Position numbers and translations under genes: made by a program. Shown here piece by piece: positions 6,415-14,186 of a DNA stretch of 30,506 nucleotides. A model generated the notes under the pieces. It did not search any database, had not been told where the DNA came from, and worked only from the letters and a program-made list of their open reading frames with translations. Position 1 is the stretch's first letter, and every line of letters starts with the position of its first letter. Source of the stretch: an uncultured Clostridia bacterium (GTDB taxonomy: Bacteria > Bacillota > Clostridia > Christensenellales > Aristaeellaceae); contig CAKUKP010000033.1 of the NCBI GenBank assembly GCA_934663625.1, positions 1 through 30,506 of the forward strand, given 5' to 3'.

Positions 6415-7353
6415 CTACCATTTATCCGAATCATCATCCGGAATTACGCGCTCCATCGCCGCGATGGCGCATTCGATCATGGAATCATCCGGCTCGCGCG
6501 TGGTCAGATTTTGCAGCGCCAGACCAGGCGCGGAGATGATGCGGGTCAGCACGTTGTTGCGCCGTCCCGCCAGCTTGATCAGTTCATAGCCCACGCCGAT
6601 GACGATCGGGAACGTCGCCAGCTTGATCAGCACGCGCAGCGGTAGGAAATCCACGCGGATGAAGATCGATACCACGATGCCCACCAGCAGCATCAGAATC
6701 AGGAACGATGTGCCGCAGCGGGGATGCTGGCGCTTCTGCACGCGCACGTTTTCCACCGTCAGCGGAAGTCCGGCTTCGTAGCAGAAGATGGTTTTGTGCT
6801 CCGCGCCGTGGTACATGTAGGTGCGGCGAATGTCCTTCATCAGGCTGGTCGCCCATACGTAGGCGACGAATACGATGATGCGCAGCACGCCTTCGAAGCA
6901 GGCGCGCACGTAGTAATTATCGTGAATCGCGGCGGAACCGGTGATCAGATCCCACAGCTTCATCGGCAGCCAGAAGAACAGGAAAAACGCCAGCGCGACC
7001 GCCAGCACCGTGGCGATGGGCATCAGCAGCTTTTCAAAGATCGCATCCCATTTGGATGGTTTTTTGTCCTTCTTCTTTTCCGCCTTTTTCTTTTCTTCTT
7101 CGTCCTCCAGTCCGGCAATTTCCGCCGAACGCATCAGACATTTATAACCGAAGGTCAGCGAATCATACATGCCGAATATGCCGCGAATGAACGGCAGACG
7201 GCAGATCTTCGGGCGATCCTTGCCCTTGGTTTCGCATTCCTCAACGATAATTTCACCCTGCGGATTGCGCACCGCCATCGCGGATTTTTTCGGTCCGCGC
7301 ATCATGATGCCTTCGATCAGCGCCTGTCCGCCGATGCTGGTCATTTTTGCCAT
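6415..7353 (-). CDS. DUF1385 family membrane protein
   Basis: The protein has 312 residues and begins MAKMTSIGGQALIEG-IMMRGP, the hallmark of the DUF1385 family. A charged linker rich in Lys and Glu (about residues 85-105) is followed by membrane helices near 110-135 and 155-175. A conserved YHGAEHKTIFCYE block and a QKRQHPRCGTS block follow, then two more helices. The conserved His, Glu and Cys residues suggest metal binding, but the family has no settled function. I took the second possible start: the ATG at 7353 has AGGAGGG nine nt upstream, while the ATG at 7383 lies close to the predicted transcription start and lacks a ribosome site. A promoter (7403-7430) and a terminator (6368-6393) make it a single-gene unit. 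Confidence 0.88.
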   Translation of the reverse strand: MAKMTSIGGQALIEGIMMRGPKKSAMAVRNPQGEIIVEECETKGKDRPKICRLPFIRGIFGMYDSLTFGYKCLMRSAEIAGLEDEEEKKKAEKKKDKKPSKWDAIFEKLLMPIATVLAVALAFFLFFWLPMKLWDLITGSAAIHDNYYVRACFEGVLRIIVFVAYVWATSLMKDIRRTYMYHGAEHKTIFCYEAGLPLTVENVRVQKRQHPRCGTSFLILMLLVGIVVSIFIRVDFLPLRVLIKLATFPIVIGVGYELIKLAGRRNNVLTRIISAPGLALQNLTTREPDDSMIECAIAAMERVIPDDDSDKW

Positions 7354-7402
7354 TGAATCTGTCCCTCCTGCGCCCGTGCGCATTTGTTCCTGTACACAGT
7401 AT

Positions 7403-7430
7403 ATTATACACCGTTTGCCGTCGTTGTCAA
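7403..7430 (-). promoter_or_regulatory. Promoter of the DUF1385 gene
   Basis: On the minus strand TTGACA (7430-7425), a 16-nt spacer and TATAAT (7408-7403) form a strong promoter about 50 nt upstream of the chosen ATG. Confidence 0.85.
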
Positions 7431-7510
7431 ATGATGCATCCTGATTTGTATATCATTGTATATCACTTTTATTGACTGAACATAAACCGCCGCAGAAATA
7501 GAATGGATAA

Positions 7511-7539
7511 ACCCGACCCTTCATTGCAAAGAGTCGGGT
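7511..7539 (-). terminator. Terminator after L,D-transpeptidase
   Basis: ACCCGAC and GTCGGGT form a stem, extended by further pairs around TTGCAA, ending 15 nt beyond the transpeptidase stop. The T-run on the minus strand is short (GGGTTTA). Confidence 0.6.
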
Positions 7540-7554
7540 CTGCGTTTTGTATCG

Positions 7555-8898
7555 TCAGTTTTCGATAACCACCGTGGTGCCCGCGGGGCAGTTGTTTACG
7601 ATCCACTGAGCGTTATCCTCCATCAGGCGGATACAGCCGTGGGAAGCCTTGCGCCCCAGCGCGTTGATCGAAGAATTGGTCGGCCCCTGCTTTTTCGCGT
7701 TGTACAGCACGGAATGGAACAGGATGCCGCCCACGATGCGGTAGGCGTACTTCGCATAGCAGTTGTACTGCTTGAAATAATACCATTCGCCGGCGTTTAC
7801 ACGACCGTCCGCCTGGAAGGTGCCGGTGGGCGTATCATAGCCGGGAAGTCCCGTGGAACAGGCGGCGCTGCCCACATACTGGGAATAGCTTTCGCCGTCC
7901 CAACCGTAGATGGTTACGCGCTGTTCGGAAATGCTTACGTAAATCTTGTAGGGGAATACGTATTCGCTCGTGCCCAGCGCGTCCAGCGAAAACAGCTTGC
8001 GCTGCGTGGCTTCATCCGCCGCGCCGTTTTCGGTCAGCCCGTTGCGGCGCTGGAACGCGGTCACGGAAAGCTCCGTCATTGCGCCGTAGGTGCCGTCCGG
8101 ATTGTACAGATAGCCCAGCTGGCGCAGTCTGCGCTGTACGCGCCAGACCTCATCGCCGGTATCGCCGCGCTGCACCGTGCGCTGGTATACGATAAATTCG
8201 TTTTCGCCGGTGGCGAAGCCCTTGACGTCATCGGTGATATCGCCGCTGTAGCCGTTTTCGGAAAGACGCTGCGCTTCGCTCAGCAGCATATCCTCCGCCA
8301 CGGGCTGCACATCCGGATCGGGCGTGGGGCCGGCGGTGGGCTCCGGCGTGGCGTATACGGAATACAGCGCGCCGTAGGTATCGTATATGTATTTCTTAAA
8401 ATTGGCGACGCCCGTCCGCGTGGCTTCGCCCGCGATGCCGTCCGCGGAACCTACCATAAAGCCCCACTGTGCCAGCATCGCCTGTACCATCTGCACATCG
8501 GCGGAACGGTTGGCGGCCTGATCCGGCGCGGGTACGGCTTCCGTAGAATACAATACGCTCTGCGTCATCGCATCCGCGATGCCGGACGGGGTCAGACCGT
8601 TGTTTTCCTGAAATGAAATTACGGCGGTCTGCGTGCTGTCGCCAAACTGGCCGTCGGAATTGCCCGTCAGATAGCCCAGCGCGATCAGGCGCGTTTGCAG
8701 CATGACCACGTATGCGCCCGCATCATCATCATCGCGCGATCCGTATTGCAGCGTGGGATAATTCATGCCGGTGGCGGTGGATTCGCCGTTGGAATTCAGG
8801 CCGAGCGCTTCCTCGGCGGTCAGCGCAAACGCGCCGGATACCGCGATCATCAGCGCCAGCAAAGCGGCCAGAGCAGATATGATTTTCGGTTGCTTCAT
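7555..8898 (-). CDS. Secreted L,D-transpeptidase (YkuD) with peptidoglycan-binding repeats
   Basis: The protein has 447 residues. A signal peptide (about residues 1-25, ending AFA) is followed by three peptidoglycan-binding-1-like repeats near 55-113, 125-172 (more diverged) and 243-302. The repeats share the G-D-x-G....Q..L...GYL...DG.FG..T..A...FQ pattern. A Pro-rich linker (PEPTAGPTPDPD) lies before the third. The C-terminal YkuD domain (about 315-447) ends with the catalytic SHGCIRL motif, Cys422 being the nucleophile and His420 beside it. It should make 3-3 cross-links in, or attach proteins to, the cell wall. The signal peptide has no lipobox, so the repeats are the likely wall anchor. 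It appears monocistronic, with a terminator downstream. Confidence 0.92.
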   Translation of the reverse strand: MKQPKIISALAALLALMIAVSGAFALTAEEALGLNSNGESTATGMNYPTLQYGSRDDDDAGAYVVMLQTRLIALGYLTGNSDGQFGDSTQTAVISFQENNGLTPSGIADAMTQSVLYSTEAVPAPDQAANRSADVQMVQAMLAQWGFMVGSADGIAGEATRTGVANFKKYIYDTYGALYSVYATPEPTAGPTPDPDVQPVAEDMLLSEAQRLSENGYSGDITDDVKGFATGENEFIVYQRTVQRGDTGDEVWRVQRRLRQLGYLYNPDGTYGAMTELSVTAFQRRNGLTENGAADEATQRKLFSLDALGTSEYVFPYKIYVSISEQRVTIYGWDGESYSQYVGSAACSTGLPGYDTPTGTFQADGRVNAGEWYYFKQYNCYAKYAYRIVGGILFHSVLYNAKKQGPTNSSINALGRKASHGCIRLMEDNAQWIVNNCPAGTTVVIEN

Positions 8899-8945
8899 TT
8901 GTGTGCCCTTTCTTTACCGGTTCTGTTTCGTGATTATACACCATC

Positions 8946-8974
8946 ATTATAGCACGGCCTTTGTACGCCCGTGC
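8946..8974 (-). promoter_or_regulatory. Probable promoter region of the L,D-transpeptidase gene, with inverted repeat
   Basis: A TATAAT (-10) lies at 8951-8946 on the minus strand. No good -35 box is at the right distance; TTGTCG is 22 nt away. An inverted repeat GCACGG/CCGTGC (8952-8957 and 8969-8974) fills the -10 to -35 interval and could be an operator for an activator or repressor. Confidence 0.4.
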
Positions 8975-9020
8975 GACAAATTTGAAAAGAAACCGTGTAC
9001 AATTTTTGGATTGTGAATCC

Positions 9021-9743
9021 TCAGAAGGGCTGCTTGCCCACGCGGTGCATCTGGATTTCATCGATCACGGCGTTGCCGCGGTGCGTGAGCAGATATTCCG
9101 CCGCATCGGCGATATCCTCGGTTTCGATCAGTGCGTTCATATCGATATCGGGGCGCGATACGGTTTCTGCCATGCGCGTATGCACCGCGCCGGGGCACAG
9201 GATGTGCACGCGGATCCCATCGCGGTAGACCTCTGCCGCCAGCGCGCGGGTCATGCCCAGCAGCGCGTGCTTCGCCGTGGAATACGCCGACTGCGTGGGA
9301 TAGCCCTTGTGGCTGACGACCGAGCCCATGTTGATGATCGTCGGGCAATCGGATAGCCGCAGGATCGGCACGGCGCATTTGCACAGCATGTACGGCGCAT
9401 ACACGTTCGTTTTCATCATCAGATCCAGCTCTTCATAGGTGGTTTCTTCCATCGGTTTGACGAAACAAACGCCCGCATTGTTCACAAGCACATCCAGATC
9501 GGCGAAATGATTGTATACCGTGTCCGCCACGCCGGTTAAAAATTCGGGGTCGGTCAGATCGCCGGACAGGATCAGCGCATCCTGGCAGCCCGCGTCCTCG
9601 GCGGCGGCGATCAGTTTTTCCTCGCTGCGCCCCACCAGCGCAAGGCGCATGCCCATTTCATGGAAACGCTTTGTCAGCGCGCGGCCGATGCCGCCGCCCG
9701 CGCCCGTGATCAGCGCTACTCTGCCCGTCATATCCGTTTTCAT
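9021..9743 (-). CDS. Short-chain dehydrogenase/reductase (SDR)
   Basis: The protein has 240 residues, the usual length of classical SDRs. The cofactor loop TGAGGGIG is at residues 13-20, NNAG at 88-91, and the catalytic set Ser141, Tyr154 and Lys158 lies in GSVVS and YSTAK. The residues after the second strand (VGRS) favour NADP(H). The C-terminal part is short and the substrate is unknown, with an alcohol, sugar or fatty-acyl carbonyl all possible. The start has AAGGAGG 8 nt upstream. It lies 88 nt downstream of the aldolase, beyond a strong terminator, so it relies on read-through or its own weak promoter. Confidence 0.9.
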   Translation of the reverse strand: MKTDMTGRVALITGAGGGIGRALTKRFHEMGMRLALVGRSEEKLIAAAEDAGCQDALILSGDLTDPEFLTGVADTVYNHFADLDVLVNNAGVCFVKPMEETTYEELDLMMKTNVYAPYMLCKCAVPILRLSDCPTIINMGSVVSHKGYPTQSAYSTAKHALLGMTRALAAEVYRDGIRVHILCPGAVHTRMAETVSRPDIDMNALIETEDIADAAEYLLTHRGNAVIDEIQMHRVGKQPF

Positions 9744-9785
9744 ACATTCGGCCTCCTTAGTTATATATCTATATCTACAGCAAAA

Positions 9786-9815
9786 ATCCCCGATACCCAG
9801 TATGATATCGGGGAT
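9786..9815 (-). terminator. Strong terminator after class II aldolase
   Basis: ATCCCCGATA and TATCGGGGAT form a perfect 10-bp stem with a 10-nt loop, followed on the minus strand by TTTTTGC. Confidence 0.9.
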
Positions 9816-9831
9816 GCAGAATCATTAGAAA

Positions 9832-10734
9832 TCAGAACAGGATCTTCGCATCGTCCGCGGTGTGCAGGAAATCGCGGATCAGCTCGCGGCAGCGCGTATA
9901 GACGCATTCGCGCGCGTATTCCACATCGTTCTTTTCGCGCATCGCGCGCTCGTAGGGCTGGCGCAGCTCGGTGCCGACGTTGATCTTGGCGATGCCGGCC
10001 TTGATGCCGCGGGTGATGTAATCCTCTACGATGCCGCTGCCGCCGTGCAGCACCAGCGGGATATTCAGGGCGCTGCGCAGCTCGGCGATGCGTTCGATAT
10101 CCAGCTTCGCGGCGGGCTTTTTCTTATCCAGCAGATTATCGGCGATCGCGCCGTGCACGCTGCCGACCGCCACGCTCAGCCAGTCGCATTCGGATTCCTG
10201 AACGAACTTCAGCGCTTCGTCCACGCGGGTGAAGCCCATCTTCTTGGCGAAAATTTCTTCGTAGGGAATGGAGGTCTGCTCGGTTTCATGACCCATAACC
10301 GCGCCCAGCTCGGCTTCCACCGGAATGCCCGCCGCGTGCGCCACATCGGCGACCTCGCGGGTGCATTTGATGTTGCCCTCCAGCGAAAGGCGGGAACCAT
10401 CCACCATCACGCTGCCGTAGCCCGCGACGATCGCGCGGCGAATCAGCGCCATGTAATCCACTTCCTTGTGATCTTCATCGATCACGGGAACATGATCCAG
10501 ATGCAGCAGGGTATGCCCTTCGACGGCGTACTTGGCGTATTCGTTGGCGATGTTTTCCAGGCTGCCGGATTCAAACTTTTCCCATTCCAGGCGGGCGACC
10601 TGAATCATCGCCACGCTGTTTTCATCCACGATGGCCTGCGCGATGGGCTTGAGCATCGGCGGATGGGGAATGTTGAATGCCGGGATCACCAAACCGTTTT
10701 CCAGCGCCTTGCGAACAATGATTCTCGTATCCAT
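9832..10734 (-). CDS. Class II fructose-bisphosphate / ketose-bisphosphate aldolase
   Basis: This is a 300-residue zinc aldolase of the FbaA/GatY/KbaY type, which cleaves a ketose 1,6-bisphosphate to dihydroxyacetone phosphate and an aldehyde. LHLDHV near residues 77-82 supplies the catalytic Asp80 and a zinc His81. EAELG gives a conserved Glu, VGSVHG and LHGGSG supply the other zinc histidines, and KINVGTE binds the phosphate. I chose the ATG at 10734 because GGAGG lies 7 nt before it; the upstream ATG at 10752 overlaps that ribosome site. The sequence does not decide between fructose- and tagatose-bisphosphate. It has its own promoter and terminator. Confidence 0.9.
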   Translation of the reverse strand: MDTRIIVRKALENGLVIPAFNIPHPPMLKPIAQAIVDENSVAMIQVARLEWEKFESGSLENIANEYAKYAVEGHTLLHLDHVPVIDEDHKEVDYMALIRRAIVAGYGSVMVDGSRLSLEGNIKCTREVADVAHAAGIPVEAELGAVMGHETEQTSIPYEEIFAKKMGFTRVDEALKFVQESECDWLSVAVGSVHGAIADNLLDKKKPAAKLDIERIAELRSALNIPLVLHGGSGIVEDYITRGIKAGIAKINVGTELRQPYERAMREKNDVEYARECVYTRCRELIRDFLHTADDAKILF

Positions 10735-10777
10735 TATGAAACCTCCATTCAATGACAGTACGATATTTATTAATATT

Positions 10778-10806
10778 ATTTTATCATGCGAAATGTTATA
10801 TTACAA
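10778..10806 (-). promoter_or_regulatory. Promoter of the class II aldolase gene
   Basis: On the minus strand TTGTAA (10806-10801), a 17-nt spacer and TAAAAT (10783-10778) precede the aldolase by about 45 nt. Confidence 0.65.
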
Positions 10807-10844
10807 GCATAAACGGCATCCCGCACGGATTTTTTGACGAAAGC

Positions 10845-10873
10845 TTGCGAACGCGGTCGGATGCTGATACAAT
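10845..10873 (+). promoter_or_regulatory. Promoter of topoisomerase III
   Basis: TTGCGA (10845-10850) and TACAAT (10868-10873) are 17 nt apart, with an extended -10 TGA before the hexamer. The first gene starts 24 nt downstream, so the leader is very short. Confidence 0.6.
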
Positions 10874-10896
10874 GAAGGAAGGAGCGTGAGAAAAGC

Positions 10897-12786
10897 ATGA
10901 AAAAGCTGATCGTGGCGGAAAAGCCGTCCGTGGCGAGGGACATCGCCCGCGTGCTGGGGGCAAAGAACCGCGGCGAAGGATATCTGTACGGCGAAGAATA
11001 CGTAATCACCTGGGCGCTGGGGCATCTGGTTTCCCTGTGCGAACCGGGCGAGGTGGATGAACGCTGGCAGAAGTGGAACATGAATGATCTGCCGATGCTG
11101 CCCCGCGATATTCCGCTGAAGGTGCTGCCCGCCACGGCAGGGCAGTTCAAATGCGTATCCGCGCTGATGAATTCGGATCGCATCGATTCGCTGATCTGCG
11201 CGACCGACTCCGCGCGCGAGGGCGAACTGATCTTTCGCTATATCTATCAGAAGGCGGGCTGCAAAAAGCCGGTGGAGCGGCTGTGGATATCCTCGATGAC
11301 GGATGCGGCGATCCGCAAGGGCTTTTCAGAATTGAAGAGCGACGCCTGCTATGATGCGCTGTATGAAAGCGCGCGCTGCCGTTCGGTGGCGGATTGGCTG
11401 GTGGGCATGAACGCATCGCGCGCGTTTTCGCTGCGCTACAATGCGCATCTGTCCATCGGGCGCGTGCAGACGCCCACGCTGAATCTGATCGTGCGCCGCG
11501 ATTTGGAAATTGAAAGCTTCGTGCCGCGCGATTATTGGGAAGTGCGCGCAAATTTCGGCGATTATGAAGGGCTGTGGATCAATCCGGAGCTTCAGGACGA
11601 TGGCAAGGGCGCGCAATGCCGCGCCATGTCGAAGGAACAGGCGGAGCAGGTCAAGGCGCAGGTCGTAAAAAAGCGCGCCGTCGTCGCCGAAAGCAGCGCC
11701 GAGGTCAAGCGCATACCGCCGCCGCAGCTGTTTGATCTGACCACGCTGCAGCGCGAGGCGAACCGGAAATTCGGCTATTCGGCGGATAAAACGCTGAAGC
11801 TTGCGCAGGCATTGTATGAACGCCATAAGCTGCTCACCTATCCGCGAACGGACAGCCGGTATCTGTCCGACGATATGCTGCCGAAGGTAAAGAGCACGCT
11901 TTCGCGTCTGCCGGAGCCGTATGCCGCGCTCGTGCGCGCGCCGGAGATGAACCCGAACATGCACACGAAGCGGTTTTATGATAACGATAAGATCAGCGAT
12001 CACCACGCCATCGTGCCGACCGAAAAGCTGCCGAATCTGGATTCGCTGTCGGCGGATGAACGCAATATCTATGATCTGGTTGTGCGGCGGCTGATCGCGG
12101 CGCACTATCCGAATTACGAATATGAAGCGGCGAAGATCATCACCGAATGCGAAGGGCATAAATTCCGTTCTACCGGCAGTATGCCGATCGCGCAGGGCTG
12201 GCGCGCGGTGACCGGCGATGGCGCGGAGAAGAAATCGAAGCAGGATACGCAGCTTCCGCGGCTGGACGTGGGCGCGCAGCGCACGGTGGAGCGCGTCAAC
12301 ATCAAGGCGAACAAAACCAGGCCGCCCGCCCCGCACACCGATGCCAGCATCCTTTCGATGATGGAAAACGCCGGACGCGATATCGAAGATGAAGCCCTGC
12401 GCGAACAGATGAAGGATTCCGGACTGGGCACGCCCGCCACGCGCGCGGCGATCATCGAACGGCTGATTCAGGTGGGCTATGCGCGGCGCGCGGGCAAGAG
12501 CCTGGTATCCACGGAAAAGGGGCGCAAGCTGATTTCCGTGGTGCCGGAACAGATATCCTCGGCGGTGACCACCGGCAAATGGGAAAAGGCGCTGTCCGCC
12601 ATGGCGGGCTATCAGGATACGGCGCTGCGGGATGCAAAATCGGCGCGCTTTCTGGAGGGCATCGATAAATTTTCGATCTTTCTGGTGGATGCGGCGCGGC
12701 AGGGACGGCGCGATGTGCAATTTGAAAACGAATACAAGCCGAAGAAGGCGCGAACGGCAAAGAAGCCCAAAACGCCCAAGGCATAA
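10897..12786 (+). CDS. topB: DNA topoisomerase III (type IA)
   Basis: The enzyme has 629 residues and decatenates or relaxes DNA through a transient 5'-phosphotyrosine bond. The TOPRIM domain starts with AEKPSVARDIA (Glu8) and contains ATDSAREGELIF (Asp104, Glu108); the middle acidic residue of the usual DxDxE is Ala106, a variant seen in TopB of other Firmicutes. IGRVQTPTL and the active-site LLTYPRTDSRYL (Tyr315) follow, then DHHAIVPT. There is no C-terminal zinc finger, only a basic tail rich in Lys. The ATG has GGAG about 12 nt upstream. Nearby genes are housekeeping-like, with no conjugation functions, so I see no sign of an integrative element. The next gene follows after 20 nt. Confidence 0.95.
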   Translation: MKKLIVAEKPSVARDIARVLGAKNRGEGYLYGEEYVITWALGHLVSLCEPGEVDERWQKWNMNDLPMLPRDIPLKVLPATAGQFKCVSALMNSDRIDSLICATDSAREGELIFRYIYQKAGCKKPVERLWISSMTDAAIRKGFSELKSDACYDALYESARCRSVADWLVGMNASRAFSLRYNAHLSIGRVQTPTLNLIVRRDLEIESFVPRDYWEVRANFGDYEGLWINPELQDDGKGAQCRAMSKEQAEQVKAQVVKKRAVVAESSAEVKRIPPPQLFDLTTLQREANRKFGYSADKTLKLAQALYERHKLLTYPRTDSRYLSDDMLPKVKSTLSRLPEPYAALVRAPEMNPNMHTKRFYDNDKISDHHAIVPTEKLPNLDSLSADERNIYDLVVRRLIAAHYPNYEYEAAKIITECEGHKFRSTGSMPIAQGWRAVTGDGAEKKSKQDTQLPRLDVGAQRTVERVNIKANKTRPPAPHTDASILSMMENAGRDIEDEALREQMKDSGLGTPATRAAIIERLIQVGYARRAGKSLVSTEKGRKLISVVPEQISSAVTTGKWEKALSAMAGYQDTALRDAKSARFLEGIDKFSIFLVDAARQGRRDVQFENEYKPKKARTAKKPKTPKA

Positions 12787-12806
12787 TCGAAAAGGAGAGA
12801 ACATAT

Positions 12807-13430
12807 ATGATTTCATTGCTGCAAATGGATATTGAAGCGGGCGAGATGCTGTTTCAGGATGATTTTACCGATGAAAACCTGTCGGAGCGCTGGGATCCGA
12901 TCCCGCGCGGCGAATGGGCGGCGAAGAACGGCGTGTTAACCGGCTGCTATCGCGGCAACGAGGGCAGCCTGATTTACACGCGCGAATCCTATCCGGGCAA
13001 TATTCTGCTGGATTTTTACGCACGAATGGTGCCGCCGTGCGATAACGATCTGAATTTCACCTTCCGCGCGAACGGATGGAACCCCGAAACGAAGTGCGCG
13101 GACGTGGGCTACATCGGCGGGCTGAACGGCTGGTGGACGAAGCAGGCGGGGCTGGAAAGATATCCCGATTGCGCGCTGCGCTCCCTGTCCGGCTTCCGCG
13201 CGGAAACGGGCAGGGAATACCACATTCAAACCGGAATCGTGGGCAACACCTGCTTTCTGGCGGTGGATGGCGAAATCGTGGTAACGATGTCCGATCCCGA
13301 TCCGATCAACGATCCGAATTGCGGTCGCGTGGGACTGGGCGTGTATTATTCGTGGGTGGAATTTCGGAAATTCCGCCTGTACCGCGCGGTGGTGCATCCC
13401 GTGGCGCGCGAATACACGGCGAACTTTTGA
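12807..13430 (+). CDS. Concanavalin-like (lectin/glucanase fold) domain protein, DUF1961/DUF1080-like
   Basis: The protein has 207 residues and no signal peptide or membrane helix. The start LFQDDFTDENLSERWD followed by WAAKNGVLTG resembles jelly-roll domains that bind or hydrolyse carbohydrates (3-keto-disaccharide hydrolase/DUF1080 and DUF1961 groups). It is rich in Trp, Tyr and Gly, as sugar-binding sandwiches are. A VGLGVYYSWVEFRKFRLY strand pair closes the domain. The start follows AAGGAGAG by 7 nt, and the gene lies 20 nt after topB, so the two may be cotranscribed. A cytoplasmic position implies a small intracellular sugar or glycoside as ligand. The assignment rests on fold-level resemblance only. 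Confidence 0.6.
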   Translation: MISLLQMDIEAGEMLFQDDFTDENLSERWDPIPRGEWAAKNGVLTGCYRGNEGSLIYTRESYPGNILLDFYARMVPPCDNDLNFTFRANGWNPETKCADVGYIGGLNGWWTKQAGLERYPDCALRSLSGFRAETGREYHIQTGIVGNTCFLAVDGEIVVTMSDPDPINDPNCGRVGLGVYYSWVEFRKFRLYRAVVHPVAREYTANF

Positions 13431-13475
13431 ACAAAAAATTAAAAATTTTCGAACACCCCATTTACAGGCAGGGAT

Positions 13476-13559
13476 ATGTTAATTAATGGCGAATATATAC
13501 AGTACGGCGGCGCACCGGACGGGTGTTCGGGATCGTGCATCCGCCGATCAAGCATATAA
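13476..13559 (+). CDS. Possible 27-codon leader ORF before hpf
   Basis: An ATG at 13476 opens 27 codons starting MLINGEYIQYGG and containing two Cys and many Gly and Ser residues. It ends at TAA 13557-13559, which runs directly into the AAGGAG ribosome site of hpf. The ribosome site of the leader itself is weak (CAGGGAT). The frame spans the hairpin at 13505-13546. It could couple translation of hpf to a leader peptide or be accidental. Confidence 0.25.
   Translation: MLINGEYIQYGGAPDGCSGSCIRRSSI
13505..13546 (+). promoter_or_regulatory. Hairpin in the hpf leader
   Basis: CGGCGG-c-GCAC pairs with GTGC-at-CCGCCG. Inside the loop CGGAC pairs with GTTCG, giving a long, GC-rich stem just before the hpf ribosome site. 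It has no T-run, so it is more likely a translation or stability element than a terminator. Confidence 0.45.
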
Positions 13560-13574
13560 AAGGAGTTGAAATCT

Positions 13575-14102
13575 ATGAAGTTTGTGTACGCAAGCAAGGA
13601 CATGCAGGTATCCGAAGCTCTGAAATCCCGCGTGGAAAAGAAGCTGGGCAAGCTGGAACGTTATTTCCGGGATGAACCGGAAGCCACCGTCCGCTTCAAG
13701 AAGCAGAAGGGCGCACGCAACATCGTTGAAATCACCGTCAATGCGGGCGGTACGATTCTGCGCGCAGAAGAATCCTCCAACGATATGTATCTTTCCATCG
13801 ATCATGCGGTGGACAAGCTGGAAAGCCAGATTCGCCGCCATCGCACCAAGCTGGATAAGCGCCTGCGCGAATCCGAGCTGGAGCCGGTCGCCGTGGAAGC
13901 GCCGGAGTTCGAAGAACAGTCCTACGATGTGGTTCGCGTAAAGCGGTTCGCGGTCAAGCCCATGGGCGTGGAGGACGCCATCACCCAGATGGAACTGCTG
14001 GCGCACGATTTCTTCCTGTTCATGAACGAGGAGGACGATACCCTGAACGTGCTCTATCGCAGGCACGATGGCAGCTACGGTCTGCTGAAACCCGAAAACT
14101 AA
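13575..14102 (+). CDS. hpf: Ribosome hibernation-promoting factor, long form
   Basis: The protein has 175 residues, the size of long HPF. The N-terminal domain (about 1-97), with SEALKSRVEKKLGKLERYF and an alternating beta pattern, binds the 30S decoding channel. A charged linker (about 98-117) leads to the C-terminal dimerisation domain, with VVRVKRFAVKPMGVEDAI and NVLYRRHDGSYGLLKP. Long HPF joins two 70S ribosomes into inactive 100S particles in stationary phase or stress. The ATG at 13575 has AGGAG nine nt upstream; an in-frame TTG at 13566 adds only three residues and overlaps the ribosome site. The leader upstream is structured. A very stable hairpin follows. Confidence 0.95.
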   Translation: MKFVYASKDMQVSEALKSRVEKKLGKLERYFRDEPEATVRFKKQKGARNIVEITVNAGGTILRAEESSNDMYLSIDHAVDKLESQIRRHRTKLDKRLRESELEPVAVEAPEFEEQSYDVVRVKRFAVKPMGVEDAITQMELLAHDFFLFMNEEDDTLNVLYRRHDGSYGLLKPEN

Positions 14103-14117
14103 ACAATTATGCATTAT

Positions 14118-14149
14118 CGAAGGCGCGGTCAATGTTGACCGCGCCTTCG
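14118..14149. terminator. Very stable hairpin between convergent hpf and HUMPS genes
   Basis: CGAAGGCGCGGTCAA and TTGACCGCGCCTTCG form a perfect 15-bp stem around TG. There is no T-run on either side, so it may act as an RNA 3'-end protector or a bidirectional terminator. Confidence 0.7.
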
Positions 14150-14186
14150 CGCTTGTATGAAATAAAACAGCGATTCTGATTTTCAA

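Noticed and set aside
10897..12786. Topoisomerase III as a sign of an integrative conjugative element
   Set aside because: No relaxase, coupling protein, integrase or conjugation gene is nearby, and the flanking genes are chromosomal in type.
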